Assembly (NCBI GenBank): GCA_029569475.1
Contig: JAKQSZ010000035.1
Span: forward strand, 1 to 64,000
DNA length: 64,000 nucleotides
Reading direction: 5' to 3'
From: Candidatus Eiseniibacteriota bacterium
GTDB taxonomy: Bacteria > Eisenbacteria > RBG-16-71-46 > CAIMUX01
Shown here: positions 33,910-43,733 of the stretch, in pieces
Layout: each line of letters begins with the position of its first letter
Numbering within the stretch: position 1 is the stretch's first letter
Notes under the pieces: model-generated
Seen by the model: only the letters and a program-made list of their open reading frames with translations
Database searches by the model: none
Told to the model about the DNA's origin: nothing
Translations under genes and position numbers: made by a program

Positions 33910-36012
33910 ATGGCCGAGCCATCGATGGGAGCCGCATCGGCCGCACCGGCAAGGAAGTCCGGACGGCGGTCCTCCTCGAGCCCTGCATCCGGGAGGCGCC
34001 GTTCCCGGCCCGGAACAAGCACGGCCGGCGAGTTCCGCCTCTTCGGGATGGGCATCCCCAATCCCGTTCTGTGGGCGGCGGGGCTGGCGCTGCTGCTGCG
34101 GGTGGCGCACGTCCTGGCCAATCGCGACAATCCGTTCTTCCACTATCTTCCCGTGGACAGCGCCGCCTACGATCGCTGGGCCCAACGAATCGCCGGGGGG
34201 GAGTGGATCGGCAACTCCGTCTTCTACCAGGATCCGCTCTATCCCTATTTCCTCGGGGTCTTCTACAAGCTCTTCGGCCGTCACCTCACCGGGCTTCTGG
34301 TGCTTCAGAGCGTTCTCGGCAGCATGAACGTCCTGCTGCTGGGGGGCATCGCCGGCCAGCTCTGGAACCGGCGCGCCGGCGTGGTTGCCGCATTTCTGGC
34401 AGCCATCTACGCGCCGTTCGTCTTCTACGACGGACTCGTCTTGAAAACGTTCCTCGAAGTGCTGCTGCTCAACGCCGGCCTCCTCGCCGCGATCCTGGCA
34501 GCCCGCCGGTGCGGCTGGGGGGGCGGGTCCAACGGAGCCGCCGCCGCGACGGACATACGGTCGGCGCGTATCTACGCCCTGCTGGCCGGCTTCGCCTTCG
34601 GCTTCGGCACGCTGGCGCGGGCCAATTACCTTCTCCTGGCCCCGCTTGTCCTCCTCTGGTTCTGGATGGCCGGGCGCGCCGCGGGCTCTCGCGTGAACCC
34701 CCTGCGCGTCGGGGCGCCGCCGTTCCTGGCCGGACTTGCTTCCATTCTCGTGATCGTGCTGCTTCGCAACGGCGTGGCCGCCGAAGACTGGGTCCTGACC
34801 ACCTCCCAGGCGGGCCAGAACTTCTACATCGGCAACAACCCGGAGAACCAACGAGGAAGTTATACAGCGCCCTCGTTCGTGCGCCCGGACCCGCAGTATG
34901 AGCAGGAGGACTTCCTTCGGGAGGCGGAACGGCGGAACGGGCGGGAGCTGACCCCCTCCGAGGCTTCCCGCTACTGGATGAACGAGGCCTGGTCACACAT
35001 CCTCGCCAATCCAGGCATGACCGTGAAGCTCTTCGTCCGCAAGCTGAGGCTTTACTTCCACCGCTACGAGATCCCCGACAACGAGGACATCAACTTCTGG
35101 GGGAGATATTCCCCGTGGCTGCGTTACAACCCGGTCCGTTTCGGTCTGATCGGCCCGCTCGCCCTGGTCGGGATGGTTCTGGCCTGGCGGCGGCGGCGCG
35201 ATGTGGCGCTGCTGCACCTGGTCTTCTGGGCCTACACCCTCTCGGTGGCGGCGTTCTTTCTGTTCGGACGCTATCGGCTCCCCGGCGTGTCACTCCTGCT
35301 CGTCTTTGCAGCGATTGCCGTGGTGGAACTCCTAGCCGCGATTCGCCGGCGGGACCGCGCGGCGTCCGGGCTCGTCGCGGCGGCATTGGTGCCGGCGCTG
35401 CTGATCGTGCACGGGCCCAATCCCGAGGAGGCCGGCCCGATGTCTCCCGAGATGTACACCAACCTCGCCATGGCCTCGCTCCAGCAGGGCCGGACCGACG
35501 AGGCCCTGCAGTACAACCGCGAGGCCGTGCGCTTGGCGCCGTCGTGGAGCGAGGCGCGCTACAACCTGGGTATCACCCTCTACCGCAGCGGCCGGCTCGA
35601 GGAGGCCATCGCCGAGTTCGCCGAGGTCGTGCGCGTGATGCCCGACCACGCGGCCGGCTGGTCCTACCTGGGCAACCTCCACGAGGAGGCGGGCCGGCTG
35701 GAAGAGGCACGGGCTGCCCTGCGCCGGGCGTGGGAGATCAATCCCGAGTCGCCGGCCAATCTCTTCAACCTGGCGCGCGTGGAAGGCGAGCTGGGCCACC
35801 GGACGGAGACGATGGAACTGCTGGCCAGGCTCTATGCCATGAACGATCCGCAGTTTTCCGTGGACGGCAGGCTCATCGAGGCGCGCCTTCTGGCGCAAAC
35901 GGGGGACCGGACGGCGGCGGCGGCGGTGCTGCGGGACTATCTGCGGAAGCGGCCGGAGAGCCCGATGCGGTCCCAGCTGGAGGCCTCGATCCGGGAGTGG
36001 GAAGCGCCTTGA
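33910..36012 (+). CDS. Membrane glycosyltransferase (GT39/ArnT-like) fused to TPR repeats
   Basis: The 700-residue protein has a basic, disordered N-terminus (about 1-45), then about ten membrane helices with the luminal DSAAYDRWAQ motif near residue 80, which carries the acidic catalytic residues of lipid-linked sugar transferases of the PMT/GT39 type. FYQDPLYPYFLGVFYKLFG and QAGQNFYIGNNPENQRG are further conserved loops. From about residue 515, TPR units follow (MYTNLAMASLQQGRTDEALQ, SEARYNLGITLYRSGRLEEA, AAGWSYLGNLHEEAGRLEEA). It would transfer a sugar from a polyprenyl donor to a protein or lipid on the outer face of the inner membrane. It is coupled to the tricorn gene (TGACATG). Confidence 0.85.
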   Translation: MAEPSMGAASAAPARKSGRRSSSSPASGRRRSRPGTSTAGEFRLFGMGIPNPVLWAAGLALLLRVAHVLANRDNPFFHYLPVDSAAYDRWAQRIAGGEWIGNSVFYQDPLYPYFLGVFYKLFGRHLTGLLVLQSVLGSMNVLLLGGIAGQLWNRRAGVVAAFLAAIYAPFVFYDGLVLKTFLEVLLLNAGLLAAILAARRCGWGGGSNGAAAATDIRSARIYALLAGFAFGFGTLARANYLLLAPLVLLWFWMAGRAAGSRVNPLRVGAPPFLAGLASILVIVLLRNGVAAEDWVLTTSQAGQNFYIGNNPENQRGSYTAPSFVRPDPQYEQEDFLREAERRNGRELTPSEASRYWMNEAWSHILANPGMTVKLFVRKLRLYFHRYEIPDNEDINFWGRYSPWLRYNPVRFGLIGPLALVGMVLAWRRRRDVALLHLVFWAYTLSVAAFFLFGRYRLPGVSLLLVFAAIAVVELLAAIRRRDRAASGLVAAALVPALLIVHGPNPEEAGPMSPEMYTNLAMASLQQGRTDEALQYNREAVRLAPSWSEARYNLGITLYRSGRLEEAIAEFAEVVRVMPDHAAGWSYLGNLHEEAGRLEEARAALRRAWEINPESPANLFNLARVEGELGHRTETMELLARLYAMNDPQFSVDGRLIEARLLAQTGDRTAAAAVLRDYLRKRPESPMRSQLEASIREWEAP

Positions 36013-36088
36013 TGGCGCGCCTCGATCCTGGCCCAACGTGAGAGGACTTGACGCGCCTCGATCCTGGCCGAGGGTTGGAGGAGGCGCC
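35981..36088. repeat. Three 36-bp tandem repeats spanning the GT39 stop codon
   Basis: GCCTCGATCC recurs at 35983, 36019 and 36055. The last two copies share the exact 17-mer GCGCCTCGATCCTGGCC at 36017 and 36053. The first copy is coding and the others lie between convergent genes. Confidence 0.65.
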
Positions 36089-36093
36089 AGCTC

Positions 36094-37809
36094 TCAGTGA
36101 TCCGTATCGCCCGGGTCCCCGGCGAGCCCATGACAAGTGCCGTCTTCCAGGATCACGTGCCGGGCGTGGAACGTCGAGATCGACTCGAGTTCGCCGGGGA
36201 GGTGGACCCACCTCTCCTCCGCGCTCAGTCGCTCCGCCGCCTGCCGCGCGTCCGACAGAGCCTGGGCGCGCAGACGCTCCCGGTCCTGCCGCGTAAGGAC
36301 CTCCCCCGGGGGAGCGAGGTCGCCTTCCAGAGCATGATCGATGCCGAACCGCACCGGAGGATCCTCCCATCCCCGCGGCACCCAGGCGCCCGTGTCGAGG
36401 CGGAGTTCGTAGCGGCTGAGAAACCGGCTGCCGTGCTCGGCCACGAAGTCGACACCATCGAGGAGGTATTCGATCTCCTCGTCGCTCATCGTGTAGTGCA
36501 CGTTTACCCGCACCCACCCCGGCTTGATCGCCTGACAACCGCGGCCAACAGCGCCGCGGTACCGTTCGGATGTCGGCTCGTCGATGCCCAGAAGGCGGTG
36601 GCCGTAGGGGCCGGCGCAGCTGCACCCCGCACGGGTCTGGATTCCGAAGAGGTCACAGAGCAGGCGGGTGACGAAGCGCGGGTGGAGGTAGCGGTCGCGG
36701 CTGCGGACATTGAAGGCCACGATGCCGATACGCCGGGCCGGGTCGGGGTTGCCGAGTAGCTCGATGCGCGGATCCTCGAGCCAGCGATCCATCACACGGC
36801 AGAGATGCCGGAACTCGAGCTCGCCGATCAGGGCAGAACCGAGACGCTCCTTCACCTGGACGGCCAGGGCCGCCCGCATGACTTGCAGGATGCCGGGCGT
36901 GCCAGGCTTCTCCCGCTCCTCGATGTCGGGGAGGAAGTCATGGTCGTTCGGCCCGACGTAACCCACCGTCCCGCCGCCTCCGAAACTGGGAGGAAGGTCG
37001 GGGTTGTACAAGCGCCGGTGGAAGATCAGCACGCCGCTGCTGCCCGGACCGCCCAGGAACTTGTGCGGCGAGTAGAGGATCGCGTCCGACCAGCTCCCAT
37101 CCTCGCCCCGCACGTCGATGGGGTCGTACGGCGCGGCCGCGGCCCAATCGAAGCAGGCGATGGCATCGTGGCGGTGCAGCAGGCGGGCCACCGCCCGCAC
37201 GTCGGTTTTCATCCCGGTCACATTGCTGGCGGCCGAGAAGCACCCGATCTTCTGCCGCCCCGCATGGCGCGGATCCGCCAGAGCGGCGTCCAACACGCCC
37301 AAGTCGACGGCGCCCTCGGCATCCTCGGGAATCTCCACGAGATGGCAGAGGCCCTCACGCCAGGGAATGACGTTGCTGTGGTGCTCGTACGGTCCGATGA
37401 AGACGACCGGCACGTCGGGAGAACGGAACAGTTCCTCGCGGCGGCGTTCCATCAGCGCGGGGGGTACGTAGATCCCCAGGATCTGCATGAGCCGGTGGAT
37501 GGCCTCGGTCGTCCCGGATCCGCAGTGGACGATCCTGTAGTCCTCGCCGGCGTGGACCGCTTCCTTCAGGATGCGCTCGGCCGCGTGCAGACGAAGCGAG
37601 GTGGCCCGGCCGGTGGCGTCGTCCTCGGTATGGGTGTTGGCGTACTCGCTGAGGGCGGTCCGCTGGAGGTAGCTCTCGATGAAAGACAGGCCCCGGCCCG
37701 AGGCGGTCCAGTCGAAGTAGTGGATCAGGCGCTCACCGAAGGGTGTCCGGACGCGCTGGTCGCGGCCCACGGTGGAAGCGCGGAGAAAATCGAGCAACTC
37801 AGTGTCCAA
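36094..37809 (-). CDS. Class V aminotransferase / cysteine-desulfurase-like PLP enzyme
   Basis: The 571-residue protein shows the fold type I class V pattern: YFDWTASGRGLSFIE near the N-terminus, HCGSGTTEAIHRLM for the PLP phosphate loop, PYEHHSNVIPWRE, the Asp in CFDWAAAAPYDPI, and the PLP lysine in YSPHKFLGGPGSSG. A RAGCSCAGPYGHRLLG loop matches the position of the catalytic Cys loop in SufS/CsdA, suggesting desulfurase or selenocysteine-lyase chemistry. The protein is longer than SufS by about 150 residues at the C-terminus. The start is TTG at 37809 (GGTGGG upstream); no ATG fits. No suf or isc genes are nearby, so substrate is uncertain. Confidence 0.85.
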   Translation of the reverse strand: MDTELLDFLRASTVGRDQRVRTPFGERLIHYFDWTASGRGLSFIESYLQRTALSEYANTHTEDDATGRATSLRLHAAERILKEAVHAGEDYRIVHCGSGTTEAIHRLMQILGIYVPPALMERRREELFRSPDVPVVFIGPYEHHSNVIPWREGLCHLVEIPEDAEGAVDLGVLDAALADPRHAGRQKIGCFSAASNVTGMKTDVRAVARLLHRHDAIACFDWAAAAPYDPIDVRGEDGSWSDAILYSPHKFLGGPGSSGVLIFHRRLYNPDLPPSFGGGGTVGYVGPNDHDFLPDIEEREKPGTPGILQVMRAALAVQVKERLGSALIGELEFRHLCRVMDRWLEDPRIELLGNPDPARRIGIVAFNVRSRDRYLHPRFVTRLLCDLFGIQTRAGCSCAGPYGHRLLGIDEPTSERYRGAVGRGCQAIKPGWVRVNVHYTMSDEEIEYLLDGVDFVAEHGSRFLSRYELRLDTGAWVPRGWEDPPVRFGIDHALEGDLAPPGEVLTRQDRERLRAQALSDARQAAERLSAEERWVHLPGELESISTFHARHVILEDGTCHGLAGDPGDTDH

Positions 37810-38092
37810 CGCGACCCACCTTCCCGACTCGGCAGACCTTCTTCATCAGCTCGCGGGGCGTGCCGCGCGACATGAACCGGCACGACCCGGCAGGTTCGTG
37901 ATCTGCCGGGCCGGCGATCGCGCTGCGGGCGTCCCGCTCCCGCGCGAAGTGTACACGACAGAGTTCGGCTGCCCGATCGATCATGCTATACTCGCTGGTT
38001 GCCTCTTCCCCCGCCGGCGTGCGGCAGCCGTTCCCGCGAATCCCCTGAGAGGAGCGTCATCGCCGGCCCGATCCGGAAGGAGATCCGCTTCG

Positions 38093-40963
38093 ATGCGACT
38101 CTCGAGATCTATCCAGGCGGCTCCCCGCCGCCTCGCCGTGTCGCGGCGACGGCCCGGCCGGTCTTCCCACCGCCGGCAGGGCAGTTCAGCCAGCCTGTTG
38201 GCGTTCTGGATCCTCACTTGCGTGTGGCTTTCGTGGTGGCGGGCCGAGGCGCTGGCTGCCACCGCGGCTCCGCCGGACTTCGGGGGGGCTCCGGTGCACC
38301 CGTTGGATCTTTCGCGCGACGGCACCACCCTTTGCGCCGTGCACCTCGCGGATGCCCGGCTGGCCATCTTCGACGTCGCTGGGGAAGGTCCCCCGATCCG
38401 CCGGGCCCTCATCCCGGTAGGCCTGGAGCCGGTCACGGTGCGCCTGCGCAACAACCATGAGGCCTGGGTGGTGAACCACCTCTCGGATACCGTCAACCGG
38501 GTCGACTTGGCGAACGGGCGCGTTACCGCCACCCTCCGCGTCGGCGATGAGCCCACCGATCTGATCTTCGCCGGCAATCCGGAGCGGCTCTTCGTCTGCG
38601 TGCGCGGCGGGCCATCCCGCCAGGGAGCGCTGCAGGTCTTCGACCCGGACACCCCCCTGGAGATGATCGCGGAGATCCCGTTGCGGATCTCCCGGCCTCG
38701 CGCCCTGGCCTGCTCCGCGGATCTCCAGAAGATCTACGTCTGCGCTCTCGACGGCGGCAACCAGACCACCATTGTTCCCTACGACGCGGTGCTCCAAGGG
38801 GGAGGGGCGCCTCCGCCGGTGCCGCCGATGGACCCGTCGCTTCCCTTCCCGCCCGCTACGGGATTGATCGTGCAATGGAACGCGGGCCACTGGATGGACG
38901 AGATCGGCCGGTGGTGGGACGCCTGGCTGCCCTACCGGGTCCTGGATCATGACATCGCCATCGTCGACGCTTCGGCACTGGTGCTGACCGGCCACGTCGG
39001 CGGGGCCGGCACGAACCTCTTCAATCTGGCCGTGCATCCGAGAACGGGCGAGATCCACGCCACGAACCAGGAAGCGTTCAACCAGGTCCGCTTCGAGCCG
39101 AACCTCCGCGGCCATTTCGCGCAGAACCGTATCAGCGTCGTTCATCCGAGCGCCGGAACCGTCACGACGCGGCACCTCAATCCCCACATCGACTACGAGA
39201 TCCCCGAGGGGAGCGAGGCTGAGCGGGCGCTCTCTCTCGGCCTGCCGCTGGATGTGGTCATCGCCCGGGACGGCACGACCTATGTCGCCGCCTTCGGATC
39301 GCGGATGGTCGGCGTGCTCGGACCGCGCGCCGGGGTGGTCGCCCGTTTGCCGGTGGGGCGCGGCCCTTGCGGACTGGCGCTGGATGAGGACCGCGGGCTC
39401 CTGTACGTGCTCAACCGCTTCGATGCGAGCATCTCCGTTGTCGACCTGGCGCGCGGGAACTCGGTGACCGAGCCCCTGGGCTTCGATCCGACCCCCGCGT
39501 CGATCGCGGAGGGAGCCGATCTCTTCTTCCACACCAATATCAGCTCCGCCCACGGCGATCTCTCCTGCGCCTCGTGCCATCTCTTCGGTGACGTGGACGG
39601 ACTGGCCTGGGACCTGGGCAACCCCCAGGGAGAGTTCGTCGATCCGCCCTTCTACGGCCTGCATGGCTTCCACCCCATGAAGGGGCCGATGATCACGCAG
39701 AGCCTCAAGGGCCTGCCGGGGACCGGCCCGTTGCACTGGCGGGGTGACCGGCCGGCCTTCGCGGATTTCAATCCCGCCTTCGTCAGTCTGCTCGGGCTCC
39801 ACCAGCCGTTCGACCCGCTCCAGATGGAACTCATCCAGGAGTACATCTTCACCCTCCGGCACTCGCCGAACCCCTACCGGCGGCTGGATGACGGCCTTCC
39901 CCCCGGCGTCCCGGAGGCGGGCGACCCGGCCAACGGAGAGATCGTCTTCCATCGCCCCGGCACCGACGAGTTCGCGGCCTGTGTGGATTGCCACGCACTC
40001 CCCACCGGAACCAGCGGGATGCTCTTCGACTCGGAGTTCATCCACAACCAGCAGGATTTCAAGGCTCCCCACCTGCGAGGCCTGTACAACAAGACATCCT
40101 TCGAGCTCAACGGGCGCGAGACGCTGCGCGGGTTCGGCTATACCCACGACGGGTCCTTCCATGACCTGAGGTCCTTCCTGGAAAACCCTCGATTCACGTT
40201 CCAATCCGAATCGGAGCTGGAGGACGTGCTGGCGTTTCTCCTCTGTTTCGACTCCGGGGCCTCCGCCGCCGTCGGCGAGCAGGTCACGATCCTGCTCGAG
40301 GAGACTTCCGGGGAAGTCGACACGGAGGGTCGCGCCCGCCTCGACACCTTGATGGCCCGCGCCGACTTCGGCGCGGCGGGCCTGGTTGCGCACGGTCCAT
40401 CCGCCAACGGCGAGTCACGCGGTTGGTGCTACATCGGTGGCGGCCGCTGGATCTCGGATCGCGAGCACGAAGGGGAGATCACGATCGATCAGCTCTTCGC
40501 CGAGGTCGCCCCCGGCGCCAACGTGACGTTCCTTGGAGTGCAGGCTGAGGAGCGGATGAGGATCGGCGTGGACCGGGACCGGGACGGGATCCGCGATGGC
40601 GATGAGCGGGATGCGGGAACCGACCCCGAGCATCCAGGGTCGGCGCCTTCGCATGCTCCACCGGTCCGGCTCGCCGAAGCCGGGAGCCCGGACCGGCTCT
40701 CCCTCGGATCGAATCCAGCGGGCCCCGGCGGAACCAGGCTGTTGTACAACCTCGGCGCTTCCGGCCCCATCGCCCTGGTCATCTACGACGCGGGGGGACG
40801 CGCGGTGCGGCGGCTACGACAGGACGCCGTCCACGACGCCGGGGAGAACAGCGCCTGGTGGGATCTCAAGGACGAGCGCGGGCGGGCGGTCGCGGCGGGC
40901 ATGTACTTCGCCCGGTTGGAGACGGGGCGGGGAAGCCAGGGCGCCAGGATCGTGGTCCGGTAG
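38093..40963 (+). CDS. Secreted beta-propeller / dihaem cytochrome c peroxidase-like fusion
   Basis: The 956-residue protein starts at ATG 38093 (GGAAGGAGATCCG upstream) with a long basic signal region (SLLAFWILTCVWLSWWRAEA). Residues about 60-480 form a YncE-like seven-bladed propeller (LDLSRDGTTLCAVHLADARL, VVNHLSDTVNRVDLANGRV, YVLNRFDASISVVDL). Two haem motifs follow in a MauG/CCP-like region, CASCH near 510 and CVDCH near 645. The C-terminus has a calcium-binding-like DRDRDGIRDGDERDAGTDPE segment and a FlgD-like domain (VIYDAGGRAVRRLRQ, GMYFARLETG). The architecture suggests an exported oxidoreductase handling peroxide or modifying an outside substrate; the FlgD-like tail is shared with the S8 protease. 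Confidence 0.85.
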   Translation: MRLSRSIQAAPRRLAVSRRRPGRSSHRRQGSSASLLAFWILTCVWLSWWRAEALAATAAPPDFGGAPVHPLDLSRDGTTLCAVHLADARLAIFDVAGEGPPIRRALIPVGLEPVTVRLRNNHEAWVVNHLSDTVNRVDLANGRVTATLRVGDEPTDLIFAGNPERLFVCVRGGPSRQGALQVFDPDTPLEMIAEIPLRISRPRALACSADLQKIYVCALDGGNQTTIVPYDAVLQGGGAPPPVPPMDPSLPFPPATGLIVQWNAGHWMDEIGRWWDAWLPYRVLDHDIAIVDASALVLTGHVGGAGTNLFNLAVHPRTGEIHATNQEAFNQVRFEPNLRGHFAQNRISVVHPSAGTVTTRHLNPHIDYEIPEGSEAERALSLGLPLDVVIARDGTTYVAAFGSRMVGVLGPRAGVVARLPVGRGPCGLALDEDRGLLYVLNRFDASISVVDLARGNSVTEPLGFDPTPASIAEGADLFFHTNISSAHGDLSCASCHLFGDVDGLAWDLGNPQGEFVDPPFYGLHGFHPMKGPMITQSLKGLPGTGPLHWRGDRPAFADFNPAFVSLLGLHQPFDPLQMELIQEYIFTLRHSPNPYRRLDDGLPPGVPEAGDPANGEIVFHRPGTDEFAACVDCHALPTGTSGMLFDSEFIHNQQDFKAPHLRGLYNKTSFELNGRETLRGFGYTHDGSFHDLRSFLENPRFTFQSESELEDVLAFLLCFDSGASAAVGEQVTILLEETSGEVDTEGRARLDTLMARADFGAAGLVAHGPSANGESRGWCYIGGGRWISDREHEGEITIDQLFAEVAPGANVTFLGVQAEERMRIGVDRDRDGIRDGDERDAGTDPEHPGSAPSHAPPVRLAEAGSPDRLSLGSNPAGPGGTRLLYNLGASGPIALVIYDAGGRAVRRLRQDAVHDAGENSAWWDLKDERGRAVAAGMYFARLETGRGSQGARIVVR

Positions 40964-40975
40964 AGGTCGACAGAA

Positions 40976-41170
40976 TCACCCGGATCGATCGGACGTGAGA
41001 GGCAGCCCGGGGCGCCTGGGATCGACGGCCAGGCCGTAGACCAGATGGCGCGGACGATCCGCCACTCGGCCCCGGGGGAAGCTGCCCTGGCCGAGTCCGC
41101 CGAAGAAGGTCGCCAGGATGGTGCTGACGACGAGGGCCGACCCTCCGAGGATGAAGCCCAGTTGCCACAC
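40976..41170 (-). CDS. Small membrane protein downstream of the spermidine-synthase-like gene
   Basis: A 64-residue protein starting with GTG at 41170 (GAGGT 8 bp upstream), beginning about 30 bp after the upstream stop. One hydrophobic helix is clear (VWQLGFILGGSALVVSTILA), followed by a basic C-terminus. It is too short for family assignment. Composition and start signal favour a real gene, but no homologue is recognised. Confidence 0.45.
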   Translation of the reverse strand: MWQLGFILGGSALVVSTILATFFGGLGQGSFPRGRVADRPRHLVYGLAVDPRRPGLPLTSDRSG

Positions 41171-41201
41171 CCATCGGACCTCGTGGGCAATGGCGTCCCG
41201 G

Positions 41202-43733
41202 TTACTGGTAGTCGCCCGTGTAGTTCCGGTCGAACTCGTCCCGCGGGAACAGGTCCGAGTTGTGGTCGCCCCGGGCATAGGCCTCGCGCCCGGCCCCCTC
41301 GATCCGCGTCACCGTCATGGTATCGAGGAACTGATCGATGAGCCGGGTCGACTCAGGCCCCAGGCCCGCGTCAGCGAAGTACTCCTGGGTCCAGGGCTCG
41401 TGCAGACGTGCGCGCACCGAGTCGGGCTCGAAGACGATCGGCTCGTTACCCGCGATGATGAAACTGGCGAAGTGGGGCGAGTGGAAGTCGAGCACGTAGG
41501 GGAAGACCTGTACGACGGTGCGCCGCGTCCGCTCCGTGGGCACATAGGTGCAGAGGATGCCGCCCGTCTTGAGCCGACTACGGCAGAGTTCGAAGAACTC
41601 CCGGGAGTAGAGAGCCCCGCTGTAGGCCATGTTGGGCTCCAGCCCGTCGGCCTCGATCATGTCGTAGAGCCGGCCATCGGTGCGCAGGGCCAGCCGGCCG
41701 TCCGTGAACGACATCCGGATGCGGGGATCCGTCAGGACCGCCCGCACACACGGGAAGGCGGCGTCTTGATCCAGCTTCCGCAGGACGTCCACCTCTGGCT
41801 TGACGATCTCGTAGACGTGGATGCGCTCCACGTGGGGCCGGCAGCCCGCGGCCCAGGCCGTGTTCCCACTGCCCAGGCCGACGATCACCGCTTCGCGGAT
41901 CTCCGGGCGGGACAGCACGGGCAGGGCGCCCAGCAGCGTGTGCTCGTCGCCGAAGGGCACCTTGCTGTGCATGTTGCCGTTGACCCGCATCGAGACCCAA
42001 TCGGGTCGGACGATCTGGATGGCCGCCATGCCCGTGGCGTCCTCGGCGACGATGGCGCCACCTGGATTCATTCCATGCAGCCGCGCCCAGAAGGCGCCGG
42101 GGAAGGGAAGCAGGGCCACCAGGATGATGTGCGCCAGAGCGCCCCCGGCCAGCAGCCACCGGCGCCGGCCGGGTTCGGTCCGCCGAATCCCCAGCGCCAG
42201 AAAGACCAGTCCAAGCAGAAGGACGAACCGCAGCGAGAGCGGCGTGCCGAAGGCGCCGATCAAAAACGCGCCCGTGATCAGGCTGCCGAGCATCGAGCCG
42301 ATGATGTTGGCTGTCTGCACGGCTCCGGTGCGCCAGCCGATCTGTCCCAGGCTGGTTTGCACGGTGCGTTGGAGCAGCGGGTACGTGAATCCCATGAGGA
42401 ATACCGGCGCGGCCAGGAGGAAGACCGGCAGGAACAGGTAGACCAGCAGGAACTTTGAGGTGATTTCGCCGGAGCCTTCCGCCGAGGGCTGCAGGAAACC
42501 TCGGTAGACGGCGCTGATGTCCACCCCGTCGGGCAGGTACCAGTAACTGTGCAGCTGTCCGAAGAGCGGACTCCCCGAGGGGGCGTGGGTCAACAGGACC
42601 AGACCCGCCGCGGCCAGCAGGGTGATGTTCCATTGGCCGAACAAGAAGGCGCGCTCGACCCGGCGAATCCGCTCGACCGCGGCCATCCCCGCGAAGCTCC
42701 CCAGCGCCAGGACCACGAGGAAGATCCCGAGGAGGTGCCCGAAGGTGTACGGGCTGGCCTTAAGCGCCACATCCAGGGTCCGGAACCAGAGCACTTCCAG
42801 CGAAAGGGCGATGAAACCGCTCAAGCCGTAGAGGATGACCCACCGAACCCACGACGATCCGGATCCTTCCGGGAGCGAGACGGGCACGGAGTCCAAGCCG
42901 GGGCCCCTGGAGCGGGAGACCGAGGTCGCTGCGGATCCACCTGGATCCGAGATGGACACCGTTGTGGGGGCCGCCGGGGACTCGGGTCCGGGGATGGCCC
43001 CCCGGGCGGATTCCAGGGGCCGCGCAGCGCCGGAGACCCCGGCGGGATCGGAGACGGCGGCGCCCGCGCGACGCGTCAGGATCAGCACGCCCGCTGCGGC
43101 GGCGAAGTTGAGTACCGCCCCGAAATAGATGGTGCCAGAGAACCCGAGGCGTCCGATCAGGAGCCAGACCGACATCAGCGCTCCGACTCCGCCGCCCAGC
43201 GTGTTGAGGCCGTAGAGCAGCGCCAGATTGCGCGCGGCCCCTGTCGTGTCCCGGATCACGCCCCGGGCAATGAAGGGCAACGAAGCCCCCATCAGCAGGG
43301 TCGGAATCAAGACGAGGCTGAAATGGATCAGCGGCAGCAGTGCGGGATAGGCCGCCAGACGGCCCAGGCGGAGGTAGGCAACGTCATAGTAAAGCCACGG
43401 ACTGATGAGCGCGAAGGCGCCGATGAGGAGCTCGCAGCCGGCGAAGGCCAGGATGGCGCGGCGCGGCGTCAGGCGGTCGGCCAGTCGCCCGCCGATCAGG
43501 CTGCCGAATCCCAGACCAGCCATGAACGCGGTCACGATCATCATGACCGAGTAGATGTGCACCCCGGAGAAGATCCCCAGGATGCGCTGCCAGATCACCT
43601 GGTAGAGAAGTGCCGCGAACCCCGAGAGAAAGAACAAGGCGCCGGCGCCCCATCCCCCTCCCCGGATCGCGACCGCAAGCTCAGGACTGGGAAGCGTCCC
43701 CTCCTGCTGCGTGGACGTGGCTGGGAGTCGCAT
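41202..43733 (-). CDS. Membrane protein with C-terminal spermidine-synthase-like domain
   Basis: The 843-residue protein starts at ATG 43733. The N-terminal 600 residues hold about 14 membrane helices with MFS-like features (FLSGFAALLYQVIWQRILGI, GFGSLIGGRLADRLTPRRAI), interrupted near 230-290 by a Gly/Ala/Ser/Pro-rich loop. The soluble C-terminus is a spermidine-synthase-like Rossmann domain (AVIVGLGSGNTAWAAGCRPH, VLTDPRIRMSFTDGRLALRT, YDMIEADGLEPNMAYSGALY, LKTGGILCTYVPTE). The Asp pairs that bind diamine are not all present, so the substrate may not be putrescine. This fused class is widespread and largely uncharacterised. A short membrane-protein gene follows closely. Confidence 0.85.
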   Translation of the reverse strand: MRLPATSTQQEGTLPSPELAVAIRGGGWGAGALFFLSGFAALLYQVIWQRILGIFSGVHIYSVMMIVTAFMAGLGFGSLIGGRLADRLTPRRAILAFAGCELLIGAFALISPWLYYDVAYLRLGRLAAYPALLPLIHFSLVLIPTLLMGASLPFIARGVIRDTTGAARNLALLYGLNTLGGGVGALMSVWLLIGRLGFSGTIYFGAVLNFAAAAGVLILTRRAGAAVSDPAGVSGAARPLESARGAIPGPESPAAPTTVSISDPGGSAATSVSRSRGPGLDSVPVSLPEGSGSSWVRWVILYGLSGFIALSLEVLWFRTLDVALKASPYTFGHLLGIFLVVLALGSFAGMAAVERIRRVERAFLFGQWNITLLAAAGLVLLTHAPSGSPLFGQLHSYWYLPDGVDISAVYRGFLQPSAEGSGEITSKFLLVYLFLPVFLLAAPVFLMGFTYPLLQRTVQTSLGQIGWRTGAVQTANIIGSMLGSLITGAFLIGAFGTPLSLRFVLLLGLVFLALGIRRTEPGRRRWLLAGGALAHIILVALLPFPGAFWARLHGMNPGGAIVAEDATGMAAIQIVRPDWVSMRVNGNMHSKVPFGDEHTLLGALPVLSRPEIREAVIVGLGSGNTAWAAGCRPHVERIHVYEIVKPEVDVLRKLDQDAAFPCVRAVLTDPRIRMSFTDGRLALRTDGRLYDMIEADGLEPNMAYSGALYSREFFELCRSRLKTGGILCTYVPTERTRRTVVQVFPYVLDFHSPHFASFIIAGNEPIVFEPDSVRARLHEPWTQEYFADAGLGPESTRLIDQFLDTMTVTRIEGAGREAYARGDHNSDLFPRDEFDRNYTGDYQ

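Noticed and set aside
38186..40393. 735-codon open frame on the minus strand
   Set aside because: Antisense to the propeller-peroxidase gene, whose haem motifs and propeller repeats prove the plus-strand frame.
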